From the NCBI RefSeq assembly GCF_014930455.1, contig NZ_JAAIYO010000002.1:930001-994000 (forward strand): 64,000 nt of DNA, read 5' to 3'. Both the position numbers and the translations under genes were made by a program. The notes below the pieces were generated by a model. It was not told where the DNA came from. It saw nothing but the letters and a program-made list of their open reading frames with translations, and ran no database searches. Numbering within the stretch: position 1 is the first letter of the stretch; every line of letters begins with the position of its first letter. Positions 34,767-43,671 of the stretch are shown piece after piece. This stretch comes from Corallococcus soli (GTDB lineage: Bacteria; Myxococcota; Myxococcia; Myxococcales; Myxococcaceae).

Positions 34767-35303
34767 TCACGGCTCGGGGGCACTGGGGGCGCACAGCATC
34801 AGGCCCGCCACGATGGCTCCCACCGCGGCAGCAACCATGCCCCAGGACTGGTACTCGTCGCGCATGGGCAGGAGGGCCACCGCGAGTCCCAGCCCGCCCA
34901 GGGTCAGGAAGGCGCGCCGGAACCACCTGCGCGCCCGTGCCGTGGCCGAGAAGGTCTTGGAGATGAAGTACAAGAACAGGGCGCCCATGTTCTGCACCCA
35001 GGGCATGGCGGGCTGTACGAAGGCCCCAAGCTTGATGGACGTGGACTCCCAGCCGGAGAGCTGAGCGGGCGCCAGCGGCCCTTTGCCCATCTGCATGTCG
35101 ACGGTGAACTGGTGGTGCAGGACGCGGAGGTTCTCTTCCGCGATGAGGAGGCACACGACTTGCGCCAGTGCCGCTCCCACCAACACGCAGGCCATGGCCA
35201 CGGTGGGGACCGGGGGTAGGGCGCGCTCGTGCTGGCGCAGGGCCTCCAGGTGTTCCGGAGCGGCGGGGGCGTCGATGGGCGGAAGCGGTCGCTGCGTGCT
35301 CAT
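34767..35303 (-). CDS. Hypothetical integral membrane protein
   Basis: A 178-aa protein with an N-terminal Pro-rich cytoplasmic tail and about four TM helices (near 32-55, 98-115, 130-147, 152-172). Between TM1 and TM2 lies a conserved-looking periplasmic loop with HHQFTVDMQMGKGPLAPAQLSGWES. I do not recognise the family. Inner membrane. Confidence 0.65.
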   Translation of the reverse strand: MSTQRPLPPIDAPAAPEHLEALRQHERALPPVPTVAMACVLVGAALAQVVCLLIAEENLRVLHHQFTVDMQMGKGPLAPAQLSGWESTSIKLGAFVQPAMPWVQNMGALFLYFISKTFSATARARRWFRRAFLTLGGLGLAVALLPMRDEYQSWGMVAAAVGAIVAGLMLCAPSAPEP

Positions 35304-35553
35304 GGCGTCAGTCTATGCCGTGCCAGGGACTCCCGTGTCCAACTGCTGCTCCAGCACAGGGGAAGGACACGCCCAAGGTCCCCAGCTGTTGCGCTTGCCG
35401 TGACCCACCAGGGAGCCTTTCGGACTGGCGGGGTCCCGCCGCGCTGGTGAGGGCTTGAAAACGCAGGCCGTGCTCGAACTCGGGTCACCCGCGGCGAATG
35501 AATGGGGGAGGGCGGCGTGACGCCGGCCCCGCTTCGCTACCGGGAGAAGATTC

Positions 35554-36360
35554 ATGACGTGCATGCACTGGCGGGTTGCCACCACGCAGCGGGAAGTCGA
35601 TGACGCGGCTCGCGTCCGCTGGGCTGTCTTCGGCGGAGAGCTGGGCTTGCTGTCCGGGCAGCCCTCGGCTTCGCGGCGGGAGGTGACGTCCCTGGACACG
35701 CTCGACACGACGGTGCACCTGCTCGTCTATGCCGACGCCGAGCCCGTGGCGACGCTGCGGCTGTTGTTGCCCAACCCGGAGATGGCGGCGAGCCAGGGCG
35801 GAACGGTGGGGATCGACATGGAGCAGCGGGTGGACCTCTCCGGGGTGATCCAACCGGAGATGGTGATCGCGGAGCCCTCGCGCTTCTGCGTGCTGGAGCC
35901 GTGGCGGCGCTCCGAGGCCGTCTCGTGGTTGCAGGCGGGCATGTACGTGGAGAGCCGGCGGCGCGGGGTGACGCACTGGATCGCGTCCGCGAACCTGGAC
36001 ACGGACTCGCGCGAGGACGCGCTGCTGTCGTGGCGGGTGGCGGCCTCCCGGGGATGGCTGAGTCCGCGCTGGCGGGTGGGCGTGCCTGAGCCGTGGCAGG
36101 CCCCGGCGCAGCCCCGCAGTCCCTTCTACACGCCGCAGGAGCGGGCGCAGGCGGAGCAGGGGGCGTTGGACGGGCTGCGGCTGCCCAGGGCGCCCTCGCT
36201 CTTCGCCCGGTCGCTGGGGGCGCGCTTCATCGCGCAGCCGCTCTTCGACACGTACTTCCAGTGGTTCACGCTGCCGCTCGTCATCGCGCTCGATGAGATT
36301 CCGGCGGACTCCGTCGCGCGCTTCCTCGCGCTGGAGAACGGCGCGAGCCCCGCCATCTAG
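35554..36360 (+). CDS. GNAT-fold N-acyltransferase (autoinducer-synthase-like)
   Basis: A 268-aa protein with an acyl-homoserine-lactone-synthase/N-acyl-amino-acid-synthase look. The N-terminal RVATTQREVDDAARVRWAVFGGELG matches the start of these GNAT relatives, followed by the DTLDTTVHLLVY-VATLRLL strand pair, EPSRFCVL and the helix ESRRRGVTHWIASAN. The C-terminal 90 residues are an extra domain. Members of this fold join an acyl chain to an amino compound. The next gene starts 80 bp downstream on the same strand and encodes a diiron oxidase, so the pair probably makes and modifies an acyl product. The specific acyl donor and acceptor are not readable. Confidence 0.7.
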   Translation: MTCMHWRVATTQREVDDAARVRWAVFGGELGLLSGQPSASRREVTSLDTLDTTVHLLVYADAEPVATLRLLLPNPEMAASQGGTVGIDMEQRVDLSGVIQPEMVIAEPSRFCVLEPWRRSEAVSWLQAGMYVESRRRGVTHWIASANLDTDSREDALLSWRVAASRGWLSPRWRVGVPEPWQAPAQPRSPFYTPQERAQAEQGALDGLRLPRAPSLFARSLGARFIAQPLFDTYFQWFTLPLVIALDEIPADSVARFLALENGASPAI

Positions 36361-36440
36361 GCCCGGGGCGGTTTCTTCCTTCCCTTCACCTTCAACACGC
36401 AACAACCGGGAGCCCAACACGCCCCGGATGGGAGACGTAC

Positions 36441-37151
36441 GTGCAAACACAGACGGAGAGTCAGACGGGGATGCAGTGGGTGGCGGTGCTGGACGAGGAG
36501 GCGCGAGGGCTGGTGGCGGCCGTGGATGCGCATCCCGACGCCAGCCGCCTCTTCAACGGCACCATCGACGCGGCGGGTTACATCCACTACCTCATCCAGA
36601 CGTATCACTACGCCCGCTGGAGCACGCCGATCCTCGGCGAAGCGGGGGAGCGGCTGAAGCGGTTGGGACGGCACCTGGAGCTGGCGGAGTTGTTGATCCA
36701 GAAGGCCGGGGAGGAGCGGGGGCACGAGCTGTGGTTGCTGTCGGACCTGAAGAACCTGGGGTGCTCGCAGGAGCAGGTGGAGGCGGCGGCGCGGAGCCCG
36801 GCGGTGGATGCCTACACGGGGTGGAACTTCTTCACGTCGCGCTCGGGCGTGCCGACGGCGGTGCTGGGGACCGCGTACGTGCTGGAGTACCTGTCGCAGA
36901 CTCGGGCGGGCGTGGGGGCGGAGCGACTGCAGGCGGTGGCGTCCATTCCCAACATCCACAAGTCGGTGACGTTCCTGCGCAGCCATGGGGCGCTGGACGG
37001 AGACCACGTGGCGGAGATGGCGGAGATCCTGGGGCGGCTGACGGACCCGGAGGAGCAGGCGGCGATCCTCTTCTCGGCCCGGGCCACCCGGAGCATCTAC
37101 CCGGGCATCTTCCGGCAGGGGGACCCCTCCGGCCTCCCGCTCCCGAAGTAG
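36441..37151 (+). CDS. Heme-oxygenase-like diiron oxidase family protein (iron-containing redox enzyme)
   Basis: A 236-aa all-helical protein with a full heme-oxygenase-like diiron ligand set: Glu92 and His95 (EERGHELW), Glu149 (YVLEYLS), His182, Asp186 and His189 (SHGALDGDH). The spacing of the last three (4 and 3 residues) matches UndA/CADD-type oxidases. Such enzymes perform N-oxygenation, oxidative decarboxylation or C-C cleavage. It is downstream of the N-acyltransferase and likely acts on the same pathway. A LuxR-type gene lies convergently downstream. The substrate is unknown. Confidence 0.8.
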   Translation: MQTQTESQTGMQWVAVLDEEARGLVAAVDAHPDASRLFNGTIDAAGYIHYLIQTYHYARWSTPILGEAGERLKRLGRHLELAELLIQKAGEERGHELWLLSDLKNLGCSQEQVEAAARSPAVDAYTGWNFFTSRSGVPTAVLGTAYVLEYLSQTRAGVGAERLQAVASIPNIHKSVTFLRSHGALDGDHVAEMAEILGRLTDPEEQAAILFSARATRSIYPGIFRQGDPSGLPLPK

Positions 37152-37265
37152 AGACAACCGCAGGCAAGAGGGAGAGCCTCCCGTTCAGCCCCTGGCCTTC
37201 GGGAGGCGCCTTCCCATGTGTTCCATTGAAGCTACCCCTTTCAGACGCGGGGCGCGCCTGCTGCC

Positions 37266-38360
37266 TCAGACGGGCTTGTTGAGGCGGGCGGCCTGGTAGA
37301 TGAGGTCCGCGCGGCTGTCGACGCCCAGCTTGTTGCAGATTCTTCCCGTGTGTTTGTTCACGGTAAGGAGGCTGATGCCGAGTTCACTTGCGATCTGCTC
37401 GTTGGACCAATTGCGCAGCTGGTACTTCGCGACGTCGGCCTCGCGATCGGTGAGCTTGCATCTCATGTCCACTGGGAGCGGGATGGACATGGGGATCTCG
37501 TTCATCAAGAGGGCCCATCGCCGCGGCCCCTCATCGGCGGGCAGCTCGATGAACCGGACCGTGCGGTAGCTCTCCTGCTGGAGGGAGACCCAGACGTTCT
37601 TCTCCAGCCGTGAATCCGCGTCCATGCCAATCAGGGCATCCAACCGCTCCTTGAGAGGGAGGGGGAGTCCGGAGGGGTGGCGGTCGGTGGGCGTGAACCA
37701 CCGCTCCAGGAGGACGGTGGCGTGCCGGGAGCGCTTCACCTCGCGGGAGGAGGGCTCCACGATGAGATACGCGGTGCCGGAGCCGCTGTGGAGCTCGTCG
37801 AGGAGGTGGGCGCCAGTGCTCATGGCCTGGACGTCACTGCAATTGCGTACCGCGTTCACCAGGTGCGGGTTGAGGCTGGAGAGGACGGCGGCGCACCGGG
37901 AAGAGAAGGAGCGTCGCCGGGTCCGGTAGAGCGCGAGGGCGCCGAGGAAGTCAGGGCGGATGGGGAGCAGGACGGCCATGACGTGCTCCAGGCCCAGCCC
38001 CAGCTCCCGGCTGCGCTGGTACAGGAGGCTGTGTTCATACTCCCTGCGAGGGAGCATCTCCTCATCGAGGAGGACCTCGTTGGGCCGGGCGAAGATGGGG
38101 GCCCGGACGAAGTCCTGGTCGGACACGCTGGCGTAATGCTCGAGCAGGGGGATGGGGTGGCCCGGCACCAGCCATTTGAAGTCGAGGACAGGCGTGGTCC
38201 GCATGAGGCACAGGGCCACGGAGTCGGACGGAGCGAGCTCGAGGAGGGGGGCTCGCGCGGCTTCGAGGACCTGGGGGAAGGACAGGGAGCTGTTGAGCGC
38301 CGAGATGACCCTGTCCCTGAGCATGAGCTCGTGGGTATTGAGATTCATTGAACCGGACAT
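37266..38360 (-). CDS. LuxR-family transcriptional regulator
   Basis: A 364-aa regulator. The C-terminal LuxR HTH is clear: LTDREADVAKYQLRNWSNEQIASELGISLLTVNKH (landmark only; about residues 295-350). The N-terminal 270 residues resemble a GAF-like or other ligand-binding domain without a recognised signature; they include MNLNTHELMLRDRVI and a DSVALCLMR strand. The ATG at 38360 has GGAGG 4 bases upstream; a longer frame upstream has no RBS. It sits convergent to the acyltransferase/diiron gene pair, making it a candidate receptor or controller of their product. Confidence 0.82.
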   Translation of the reverse strand: MSGSMNLNTHELMLRDRVISALNSSLSFPQVLEAARAPLLELAPSDSVALCLMRTTPVLDFKWLVPGHPIPLLEHYASVSDQDFVRAPIFARPNEVLLDEEMLPRREYEHSLLYQRSRELGLGLEHVMAVLLPIRPDFLGALALYRTRRRSFSSRCAAVLSSLNPHLVNAVRNCSDVQAMSTGAHLLDELHSGSGTAYLIVEPSSREVKRSRHATVLLERWFTPTDRHPSGLPLPLKERLDALIGMDADSRLEKNVWVSLQQESYRTVRFIELPADEGPRRWALLMNEIPMSIPLPVDMRCKLTDREADVAKYQLRNWSNEQIASELGISLLTVNKHTGRICNKLGVDSRADLIYQAARLNKPV

Positions 38361-38511
38361 CCGCCCTCCCGAGGCTGTGGCCACGCCACAGTTTTGCATG
38401 TGGCGACCTCTCATCCATAGGTACGGACTGAAATCCTGTCCCTCACCCCTGCGGGAGATTGACAGGGGAGGGTGTGATTCGCCTCGGGCCCAATGGCTCC
38501 CTGCCCGTGCT

Positions 38512-38703
38512 TCACCCCAGGAACGCATCCAGCCCTTCGATGGTTCCCGGCGCCGGCACGAACGTCTCCCCCAGTGCCAGCCAATACGTGCCGCGGCCCC
38601 ACGCCACCTTCATCCCGACCAACTCGCTCCAGCCCTTCGCGCCGATCTCCTCGAGCTTCGCGCGAAGGGCAGGCCATGCTTCGTGGATGTCGTGCTCGTT
38701 CAT
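38512..38703 (-). CDS. Hypothetical 63-aa protein
   Basis: A small acidic protein: MNEHDIHEAWPALRAKLEE, then GAKGWSELVGMKVAWGRGTYWLALGETFV. It looks like a single alpha/beta module. GGAGGAAG lies 7 bases before the ATG, which supports translation. There is no known family and it has the same strand as its neighbours. Function unknown. Confidence 0.6.
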   Translation of the reverse strand: MNEHDIHEAWPALRAKLEEIGAKGWSELVGMKVAWGRGTYWLALGETFVPAPGTIEGLDAFLG

Positions 38704-38746
38704 CGCGGTGCTTCCTCCGCCCTCGGGCGTATCAGCACCCGCTCGA

Positions 38747-39844
38747 TTACAGCAGGCCGTCCAGCCAGGTGAGCTGCGCGTCAATCGTCTCCGAGACGGC
38801 GAGCGGCTGCTCCGACGTGCTCGGGTCGGTGTACGGGTTGCCAATCTCCTTGTGCTGCCACTTCACCCAGGTCTGCTTGTACCAGCCCCAGTCCAGGTGG
38901 CTGCCCGTCGAGGGAGGCGTGGCGCCCGCGTACCCGGAGAAGGCGCGGATGCCGGTGGCCGGCGCGACCTCCTGGCCCCCCACCACCTGATACATGTGCA
39001 GCCTGTCGCGGCGGGGGAACTGGGCGGACAGGTTGGTGGCCCACGCGCCGTAGAACGTGCCCCAGGGGCGCACGGGGTTGTTCACCTTGGTGTCGAACGT
39101 GCCCAGCTCGCCCTGGCTGTTCCTGCACACGCCATCCAGCGACGACACGTAGACGTTGATGCCATCCAGCGCCGTGTTGGCGCGGAGCGCCTGGGCAATG
39201 CGCATCACCAGACACCCGCCGCGGGAGCTGCCCGCCAGGTAGATGGACCGCGTCTCGGGCCGGACCTGGGCCTGGAGCCAGTGGACGAACCCGTTGACGA
39301 TGCGCTGCTTCGTGTCGCTGTCGAACAGGTGGTCGAAGTTGTTGTCGTTGACCACGGACAGGTGCGTCCTCCCCGGCGGAAACCAGCCCAGGGCATGGAG
39401 CTTCATGGCCAGGGAGCGGCCATCCAGGACCACGTTGGCGCAGGAGACGCCGTCACAGGACGCGTCCCAGTTGGAGGACTGGCCCGTCACGCCGCTGGAG
39501 TGGCCGCTGCTCGAAATCTTCTGCCCGGCGGTCATGAAGACGATGGCCTCACGCACGCTGGGGGCCTCCACCTGGGCGATGCGGATGGTGTGGAGCGTGC
39601 CGTCGGAGGCGCCGGCCGCGCGGAACTGCTCGAAGCCCGCCGCCGCCTGGTAGCCGCCGGACGCGTTCTTGTAGACGACGCGCCGCGACACCACCGTCCG
39701 GCTGCTCCCGTTGGGGTAGGACAGCGCCTGGGATTGAGAGTCCAGGGCCGCTTCAGGCCCTGCCGGCAGGGCCTCCAGCTCTGGCGGGGCACAGCCCGTG
39801 AGGATGCCAACCAGCACCAGCGCTCCAACGTTCCAAAGCTTCAC
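38747..39844 (-). CDS. Secreted serine hydrolase-like lipoprotein
   Basis: A 365-aa protein starting at GTG 39844, with AAGGAG 7 bases upstream and a lipoprotein signal (KLWNVGALVLVGILTGC, Cys near 18). Ser of a GxSxG-like motif is in LAGSSRGGCLV, with VNDNNFDHLF upstream and a late His candidate in GSHLDWGWYK. The layout suggests an alpha/beta-hydrolase, perhaps a depolymerase or esterase. Disulphide-type cysteines occur in DASCDGVSC. Surface or periplasmic. The family is uncertain. Confidence 0.7.
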   Translation of the reverse strand: MKLWNVGALVLVGILTGCAPPELEALPAGPEAALDSQSQALSYPNGSSRTVVSRRVVYKNASGGYQAAAGFEQFRAAGASDGTLHTIRIAQVEAPSVREAIVFMTAGQKISSSGHSSGVTGQSSNWDASCDGVSCANVVLDGRSLAMKLHALGWFPPGRTHLSVVNDNNFDHLFDSDTKQRIVNGFVHWLQAQVRPETRSIYLAGSSRGGCLVMRIAQALRANTALDGINVYVSSLDGVCRNSQGELGTFDTKVNNPVRPWGTFYGAWATNLSAQFPRRDRLHMYQVVGGQEVAPATGIRAFSGYAGATPPSTGSHLDWGWYKQTWVKWQHKEIGNPYTDPSTSEQPLAVSETIDAQLTWLDGLL

Positions 39845-40008
39845 GTGACGCTCCTTGGGGTGGACGAGCCTTTCCCAATCCACGAACCGGAATACAAAGA
39901 AAACACAATTAGTCAGCTAGAGTGAAAAAATAGGGCGCGCGCGTTGAGCAGGGCGTGAGAGCGGTGGCGCCGGTACAGTCGGCAGTCCGCCGCCGAGGAG
40001 GAACACCC

Positions 40009-40458
40009 ATGTCGATGTCCATGCTGAAGCCCGTACCGCGTCTGGCGCTGGTGTCCGCGCTGCTGCTCGGCGCCGCACCGGCCCTTGCCGCGGACAGCAT
40101 CCACACGCTCGTCGTGGTCACGACGGAGGGAAGCTGCGCGAGCGCGCTCGGCTACGTGGTGGAGGTCGGTGAGGGCGACAAGGTCCGCGCTGCCGCCGAG
40201 GAGAAGGCCCGGGCGCGGTACCCGACGCTGAAGCGGCTCCATCACAAGGACAACCTCAAGAAGTCCAAGGAGCCGTTGGGCCGGTACCTGGTGGTGCTGT
40301 CCGCCGGAGTCTCCAAGGCGGGCTGCGCCGGGCGCGCCATGGGCGTCGGGTTTGGCACCGACGAGGCTTCGGCCATGAAGGACGCGAAGAAGGGCCTGGG
40401 GAAGAACTTCCCGTTCAACGACGGGGTGCTGAAGGTCGAGCACAGCAAGAGCTACTGA
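40009..40458 (+). CDS. Small secreted protein of unknown function
   Basis: A 149-aa protein with a signal peptide (LVSALLLGAAPALA, cleavage near residue 27). The mature part (about 120 residues) has an alternating beta/alpha look with SIHTLVVVTTEGSCAS, a later AGCAGRAMGVGFGTDEASAM and two cysteines that may pair. It is not a family I recognise. GAGGAGGAA lies upstream of the first ATG; the second or third Met is also possible. Confidence 0.7.
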   Translation: MSMSMLKPVPRLALVSALLLGAAPALAADSIHTLVVVTTEGSCASALGYVVEVGEGDKVRAAAEEKARARYPTLKRLHHKDNLKKSKEPLGRYLVVLSAGVSKAGCAGRAMGVGFGTDEASAMKDAKKGLGKNFPFNDGVLKVEHSKSY

Positions 40459-40480
40459 GGAGCCCGGGCCCGGAAACACG

Positions 40481-40522
40481 AAGGCCGGTAGTCCTGGGTT
40501 TCCTCAGGAACTACCGGCCTTT
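40481..40522. terminator. Bidirectional terminator between the small secreted protein gene and tRNA-Gly
   Basis: AAGGCCGGTAGT (40481-40492) pairs perfectly with ACTACCGGCCTT (40511-40522). A CCTG/CAGG stem continues the helix past one bulged base. It lies between the plus-strand gene end and the 3' end of the minus-strand tRNA. Confidence 0.75.
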
Positions 40523-40529
40523 ACGGGTG

Positions 40530-40602
40530 AGCGGCGGAAGGGATTCGAACCCTCGACCCCGAGCTTGGGAAGCTCGTGCTCTACCAACTGAGCTACCACC
40601 GC
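40530..40602 (-). tRNA. tRNA-Gly (CCC anticodon)
   Basis: 73 bases on the minus strand, starting GCGGTGG and ending CCGCCGC plus discriminator T, so the 7-bp acceptor stem is complete with one U-G pair. D-arm AGCTCAGTTGGTAGAGC, anticodon stem CGAGC/GCTCG with loop TTCCCAA (anticodon CCC), and T-arm with GGTTCGAATCC are all present. CCA is not encoded. Confidence 0.97.
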
Positions 40603-40660
40603 AGGCGAAGCGAGACCCAAAGTAGGGGCGCGCTTCGAGGTTGTCAATCAGAAGTGGGCG

Positions 40661-42601
40661 CTACTCCCCCTCTTCAACAGTCAGCTGGTACGAGTCCTGG
40701 AAGTTGGCCTCGCGGTTGCGCGCGTCGCGCACCTCGAAGAGGTAGACGCCCGGCTCGGCGCTGTAGCGGATGGTCTCCGGCTGGTCGCCCTTGGCCCGGT
40801 CGGACGTCTGCACGAGCGACAGCTTCCCGTCCGGCTGGACGCGGTGCAGGTACAGCCCCACGTCCACCTTGAGGATGCCCAGCAGGGTGGCGGTGAGGGA
40901 GGTGCGCACCGGCCGGTCGGACAGGTCCACCCGGAAGTAGTCCACGTCCTTCGCCGGGTACACCGTGCCGCGCACCGCCTTGCCCAGCTCCAGGTCCTGC
41001 GCGCGTTCGCCGGTGTTGTTGGGCTCGCGCTCCTCGCTGCCGTTGTCCGGCACCGTGGTGACGGTGATGCGGTAGGGCTGCTCCGCGTTCTCGAAGTCCT
41101 TCACGAACTTGCCGCCCACCTTGCGGAAGGAGCCCTCCACCCGGAAGTAGCAGGTGCCGTTGCACGCGACGTTGTTCAGCCGCTCCGGCTCCTTGAGCGC
41201 GCCGTCGTTCGCCTTCAGCAGCACCGTCTCCTTCTGGCCGTCCCCCTGCGGCGGCTCCACCATGGACAGCGTGAGGTCCAGGCGGTCCACGCCCGTCAGC
41301 TCCACCCGGGCCAGCATGGGCTCGCGCGTCGTCAGCACGTAGTGGTCCACGTCCGACTTGGGCGACAGGAAGCCCTCGCGGTAGCCCGCGCCCGTCAGCG
41401 GCGTGGCCTTGAGCAGCTCGTCGTTGGGCTCCAGCTCCGCGTGCGCGCCCGCCTCCTCCTGGGACACGGTCAGCGTGTAGGGCACCTGCGCGTTGAACGT
41501 GCGCCGCTGCGCCTTGCCCGTGCCCACCCAGCCGCCCTTCACCACCAGGTAGACGACCCGGTCCGTCGCGCGCACGCCGATGTTGCGCAGCGCCAGCGGC
41601 TCGCCCTCCTTGCCCTGGAGCGTGAACAGCGGCGCCTCCGCGGCGGACAGCACGGAGATCTCCGGCCGCACGCCCTCCACGGCGGACAGCTCGATCTTCA
41701 GCGCGACCGACGGCACCTCGGGCGGAAGCGCGACGCCCGCGTCCACCACCGCGGAGGCGGCCGCCTCGCCGGCGATCTCCCCAGCGGGCTGCTCCGGGGG
41801 CGAGGCCGGCGGCTCACTGCCCCCGAAGGTGCCCTCCGGGGTGGGGGAGGGCGCCGTGCCGTCGTCGATGACCGGCGTCTCGTCCGGCGCGGACGGAGGC
41901 GGCACGGCCGCGCCCGTGGGGGCCGGTGCGCCGGGGGCCGTCGGCGCCGGAGCGGGCGCCCCGGGGGCCTGCGCGGGGACCTCACCGCCCGGCGTGCCGG
42001 TGTCGGGCAGCTCCACCCGGTACCAGTCCTCGTCTCCGGAGTGCCCCAGGAACGCCGTCACCGTCTGTCCCAGCGGCAGGGCGGCGGCGTCCACGGCGCG
42101 GTCGTTGGGCTCGCGCTCCTCGCCGTCGTTGGGGGCGCGGTACTTCACTTCCAGGGTGTAGGCCCCGCCCATCCCCTTGCGCGCGGGCGACACCACCACC
42201 CAGCGCTCCTTCTCCACGAAGAGGTTGGGGAGGCGCTCGCCCTTGCCCTCGCCGTCGCTGTTGACGCCCACCAGCCGGTTGCGGTCCTGGTCGTAGACGT
42301 CCAGCTTGATGTCCCCGCCCGGGAGGCCGGACACCGTCACGTCCGCGATGCGCGCCGTGCCCGGGGCCAGCCGGTACCAGTCCTCGTCCAGCTTGTTGGG
42401 CTCCGCCGTCAGGCCCCCCGTCACCACGCTGTCGCGCGTGAGGGCCTGCGACTGGTCCGGACGCTCGTTGGGCTCCTGTTCGGTGAGGGCCGTGGGGCCC
42501 GTCTCCACGACGCCCGCGTCCACCTCCTGCGGAACGTCCTTCTTGCAGGCGGCCACCCCCAGACCCAGCCCCAGCACACAGACCCAGCCCCAACGTCGCA
42601 T
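40661..42601 (-). CDS. Lipoprotein with repeated pre-peptidase-type beta-sandwich domains
   Basis: A 646-aa lipoprotein (LGLGLGVAAC, Cys19) preceded by AGGAGGAAG. Four or more repeats follow the pattern EPN[ED]..., a hydrophobic segment, then DWYR or DxDYFRV and YTLEV/YRITV. These are bacterial pre-peptidase C-terminal (PPC) domains, located roughly at 40-160, 165-205 with 300-390, 395-540 and 545-640. A Pro/Ala/Gly-rich disordered linker of about 90 residues lies near 208-300 and interrupts the second repeat. Such proteins bind or stabilise secreted proteins or calcium at the cell surface; no enzyme domain is present. The role is unknown. Confidence 0.8.
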   Translation of the reverse strand: MRRWGWVCVLGLGLGVAACKKDVPQEVDAGVVETGPTALTEQEPNERPDQSQALTRDSVVTGGLTAEPNKLDEDWYRLAPGTARIADVTVSGLPGGDIKLDVYDQDRNRLVGVNSDGEGKGERLPNLFVEKERWVVVSPARKGMGGAYTLEVKYRAPNDGEEREPNDRAVDAAALPLGQTVTAFLGHSGDEDWYRVELPDTGTPGGEVPAQAPGAPAPAPTAPGAPAPTGAAVPPPSAPDETPVIDDGTAPSPTPEGTFGGSEPPASPPEQPAGEIAGEAAASAVVDAGVALPPEVPSVALKIELSAVEGVRPEISVLSAAEAPLFTLQGKEGEPLALRNIGVRATDRVVYLVVKGGWVGTGKAQRRTFNAQVPYTLTVSQEEAGAHAELEPNDELLKATPLTGAGYREGFLSPKSDVDHYVLTTREPMLARVELTGVDRLDLTLSMVEPPQGDGQKETVLLKANDGALKEPERLNNVACNGTCYFRVEGSFRKVGGKFVKDFENAEQPYRITVTTVPDNGSEEREPNNTGERAQDLELGKAVRGTVYPAKDVDYFRVDLSDRPVRTSLTATLLGILKVDVGLYLHRVQPDGKLSLVQTSDRAKGDQPETIRYSAEPGVYLFEVRDARNREANFQDSYQLTVEEGE

Positions 42602-42783
42602 CACGTCTTCCTCCTCAGGTCGCATCGCCTTGTCGGCCCGGGGGTGTCCGGGTGTCAAGCACCCCCAACCCCCGCCGGGGCGCTTTCATCCGGGCCCCCG
42701 CCGAAGCCTTCCGGACGCTTCCGGTCCGATGGTGGCGGAAGGTGCGCACCCGGACTGGAGCCCCGGGGTGGGGACGATCCAGA

Positions 42784-43638
42784 ATGCGCCCCATGCGAAG
42801 CCTGTCCGTGGCCTCCCTGCTGCTCGCCGCCCCCTCCGTCCTCGCCGCCGCGCCGGTCGCCCCCGGCTATGCCCAGGCGGAAGCCTACGTGGAGAAGGAC
42901 GCGCGTCCGGCCCACTACTCGCCCCTGAACCTGCTGGACGGCCGCGACACCACCGCGTGGTGCGCGGAAGGAGAGAAGCCCGCCCACGTCATCATCGGCT
43001 TCAAGGAGCCCGTCACCCTGGACGAGGTGCGCGTCTACACGGGCGACGGCACGTCCCGCGACGCCTTCAAGGCCAACGGCCGGGTGCGCAAGTTCACCCT
43101 CACCAGCGTGGAGGCCTCGCGCAGCGTCACCGTGCAGGACAAGCGCGGCCTGCAGGCGGTGCCCCTGACGCAGCCGCTGTTCGGCGCGCGCTTCATCCTG
43201 GAGGTCGCCGACCGCTTCCCCGGCACGAAGGAGGGCGCGCCGGTGTGCATCACCGACCTGGTCCTCTATTCGGGCGGCAAGCCCCTCAACGCGCCCGCGC
43301 TCGCCACCCGCTTCAAGTACGACGCGCGCGTGGCGCCGCTGCTGGGCACCTGGTTCGGCGGCCACGAGGGCGCCCCGGAGCGCTTCCTGTCCTTCTTCGT
43401 GGACGGCACCTGGCGCTTCTCGCTGGAGCCCCTGGAGACGCCGGAGCCCACCACGGTCGTCACCGGCACCTACACCGTGTCCGGCAGCCGCGTGACGCTG
43501 GACATCCCCAAGAAGGGCCGGGTGCCGGTGACCTTCGAGCGCAGCCAGGCCGGCGAGGGGCCGAAGGCGTCCGCCTCGCTGGCGCTGGAGGGAGCGCTCC
43601 CCGCCGAGTGGGGGAGCGACTTCCGCAGCCATCCCTGA
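42784..43638 (+). CDS. Secreted protein with discoidin/NADase-type glycan-recognition-like domain
   Basis: A 284-aa protein with a signal peptide (SLSVASLLLAAPSVLA). The domain from about 30 to 170 has the discoidin-like fold pattern found in NADase-type glycan-binding modules: YSPLNLLDGRDTTAWCAEG, VIIGFKEPVTLDEVRVYTGD, then a CITDLVLYSGG strand. The C-terminal half (LLGTWFGGHEGAPERFLSFFVDGTWRF) is a beta-rich segment that recalls lipocalin-like domains. The ATG at 42784 has GGGGA 9 bases upstream; a Met 3 codons later is an alternative. It is divergent from the PPC lipoprotein. Confidence 0.7.
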   Translation: MRPMRSLSVASLLLAAPSVLAAAPVAPGYAQAEAYVEKDARPAHYSPLNLLDGRDTTAWCAEGEKPAHVIIGFKEPVTLDEVRVYTGDGTSRDAFKANGRVRKFTLTSVEASRSVTVQDKRGLQAVPLTQPLFGARFILEVADRFPGTKEGAPVCITDLVLYSGGKPLNAPALATRFKYDARVAPLLGTWFGGHEGAPERFLSFFVDGTWRFSLEPLETPEPTTVVTGTYTVSGSRVTLDIPKKGRVPVTFERSQAGEGPKASASLALEGALPAEWGSDFRSHP

Positions 43639-43671
43639 CGACGTCCGGGACAGGGCCCGGGCGCCGGCCGG

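Noticed and set aside
40530-40602. tRNA-Gly as the integration site of the island
   Set aside because: The tRNA is 7 kb away from the island end and neither flank repeats any tRNA sequence; the duplicated sequence is the protease 3' end.
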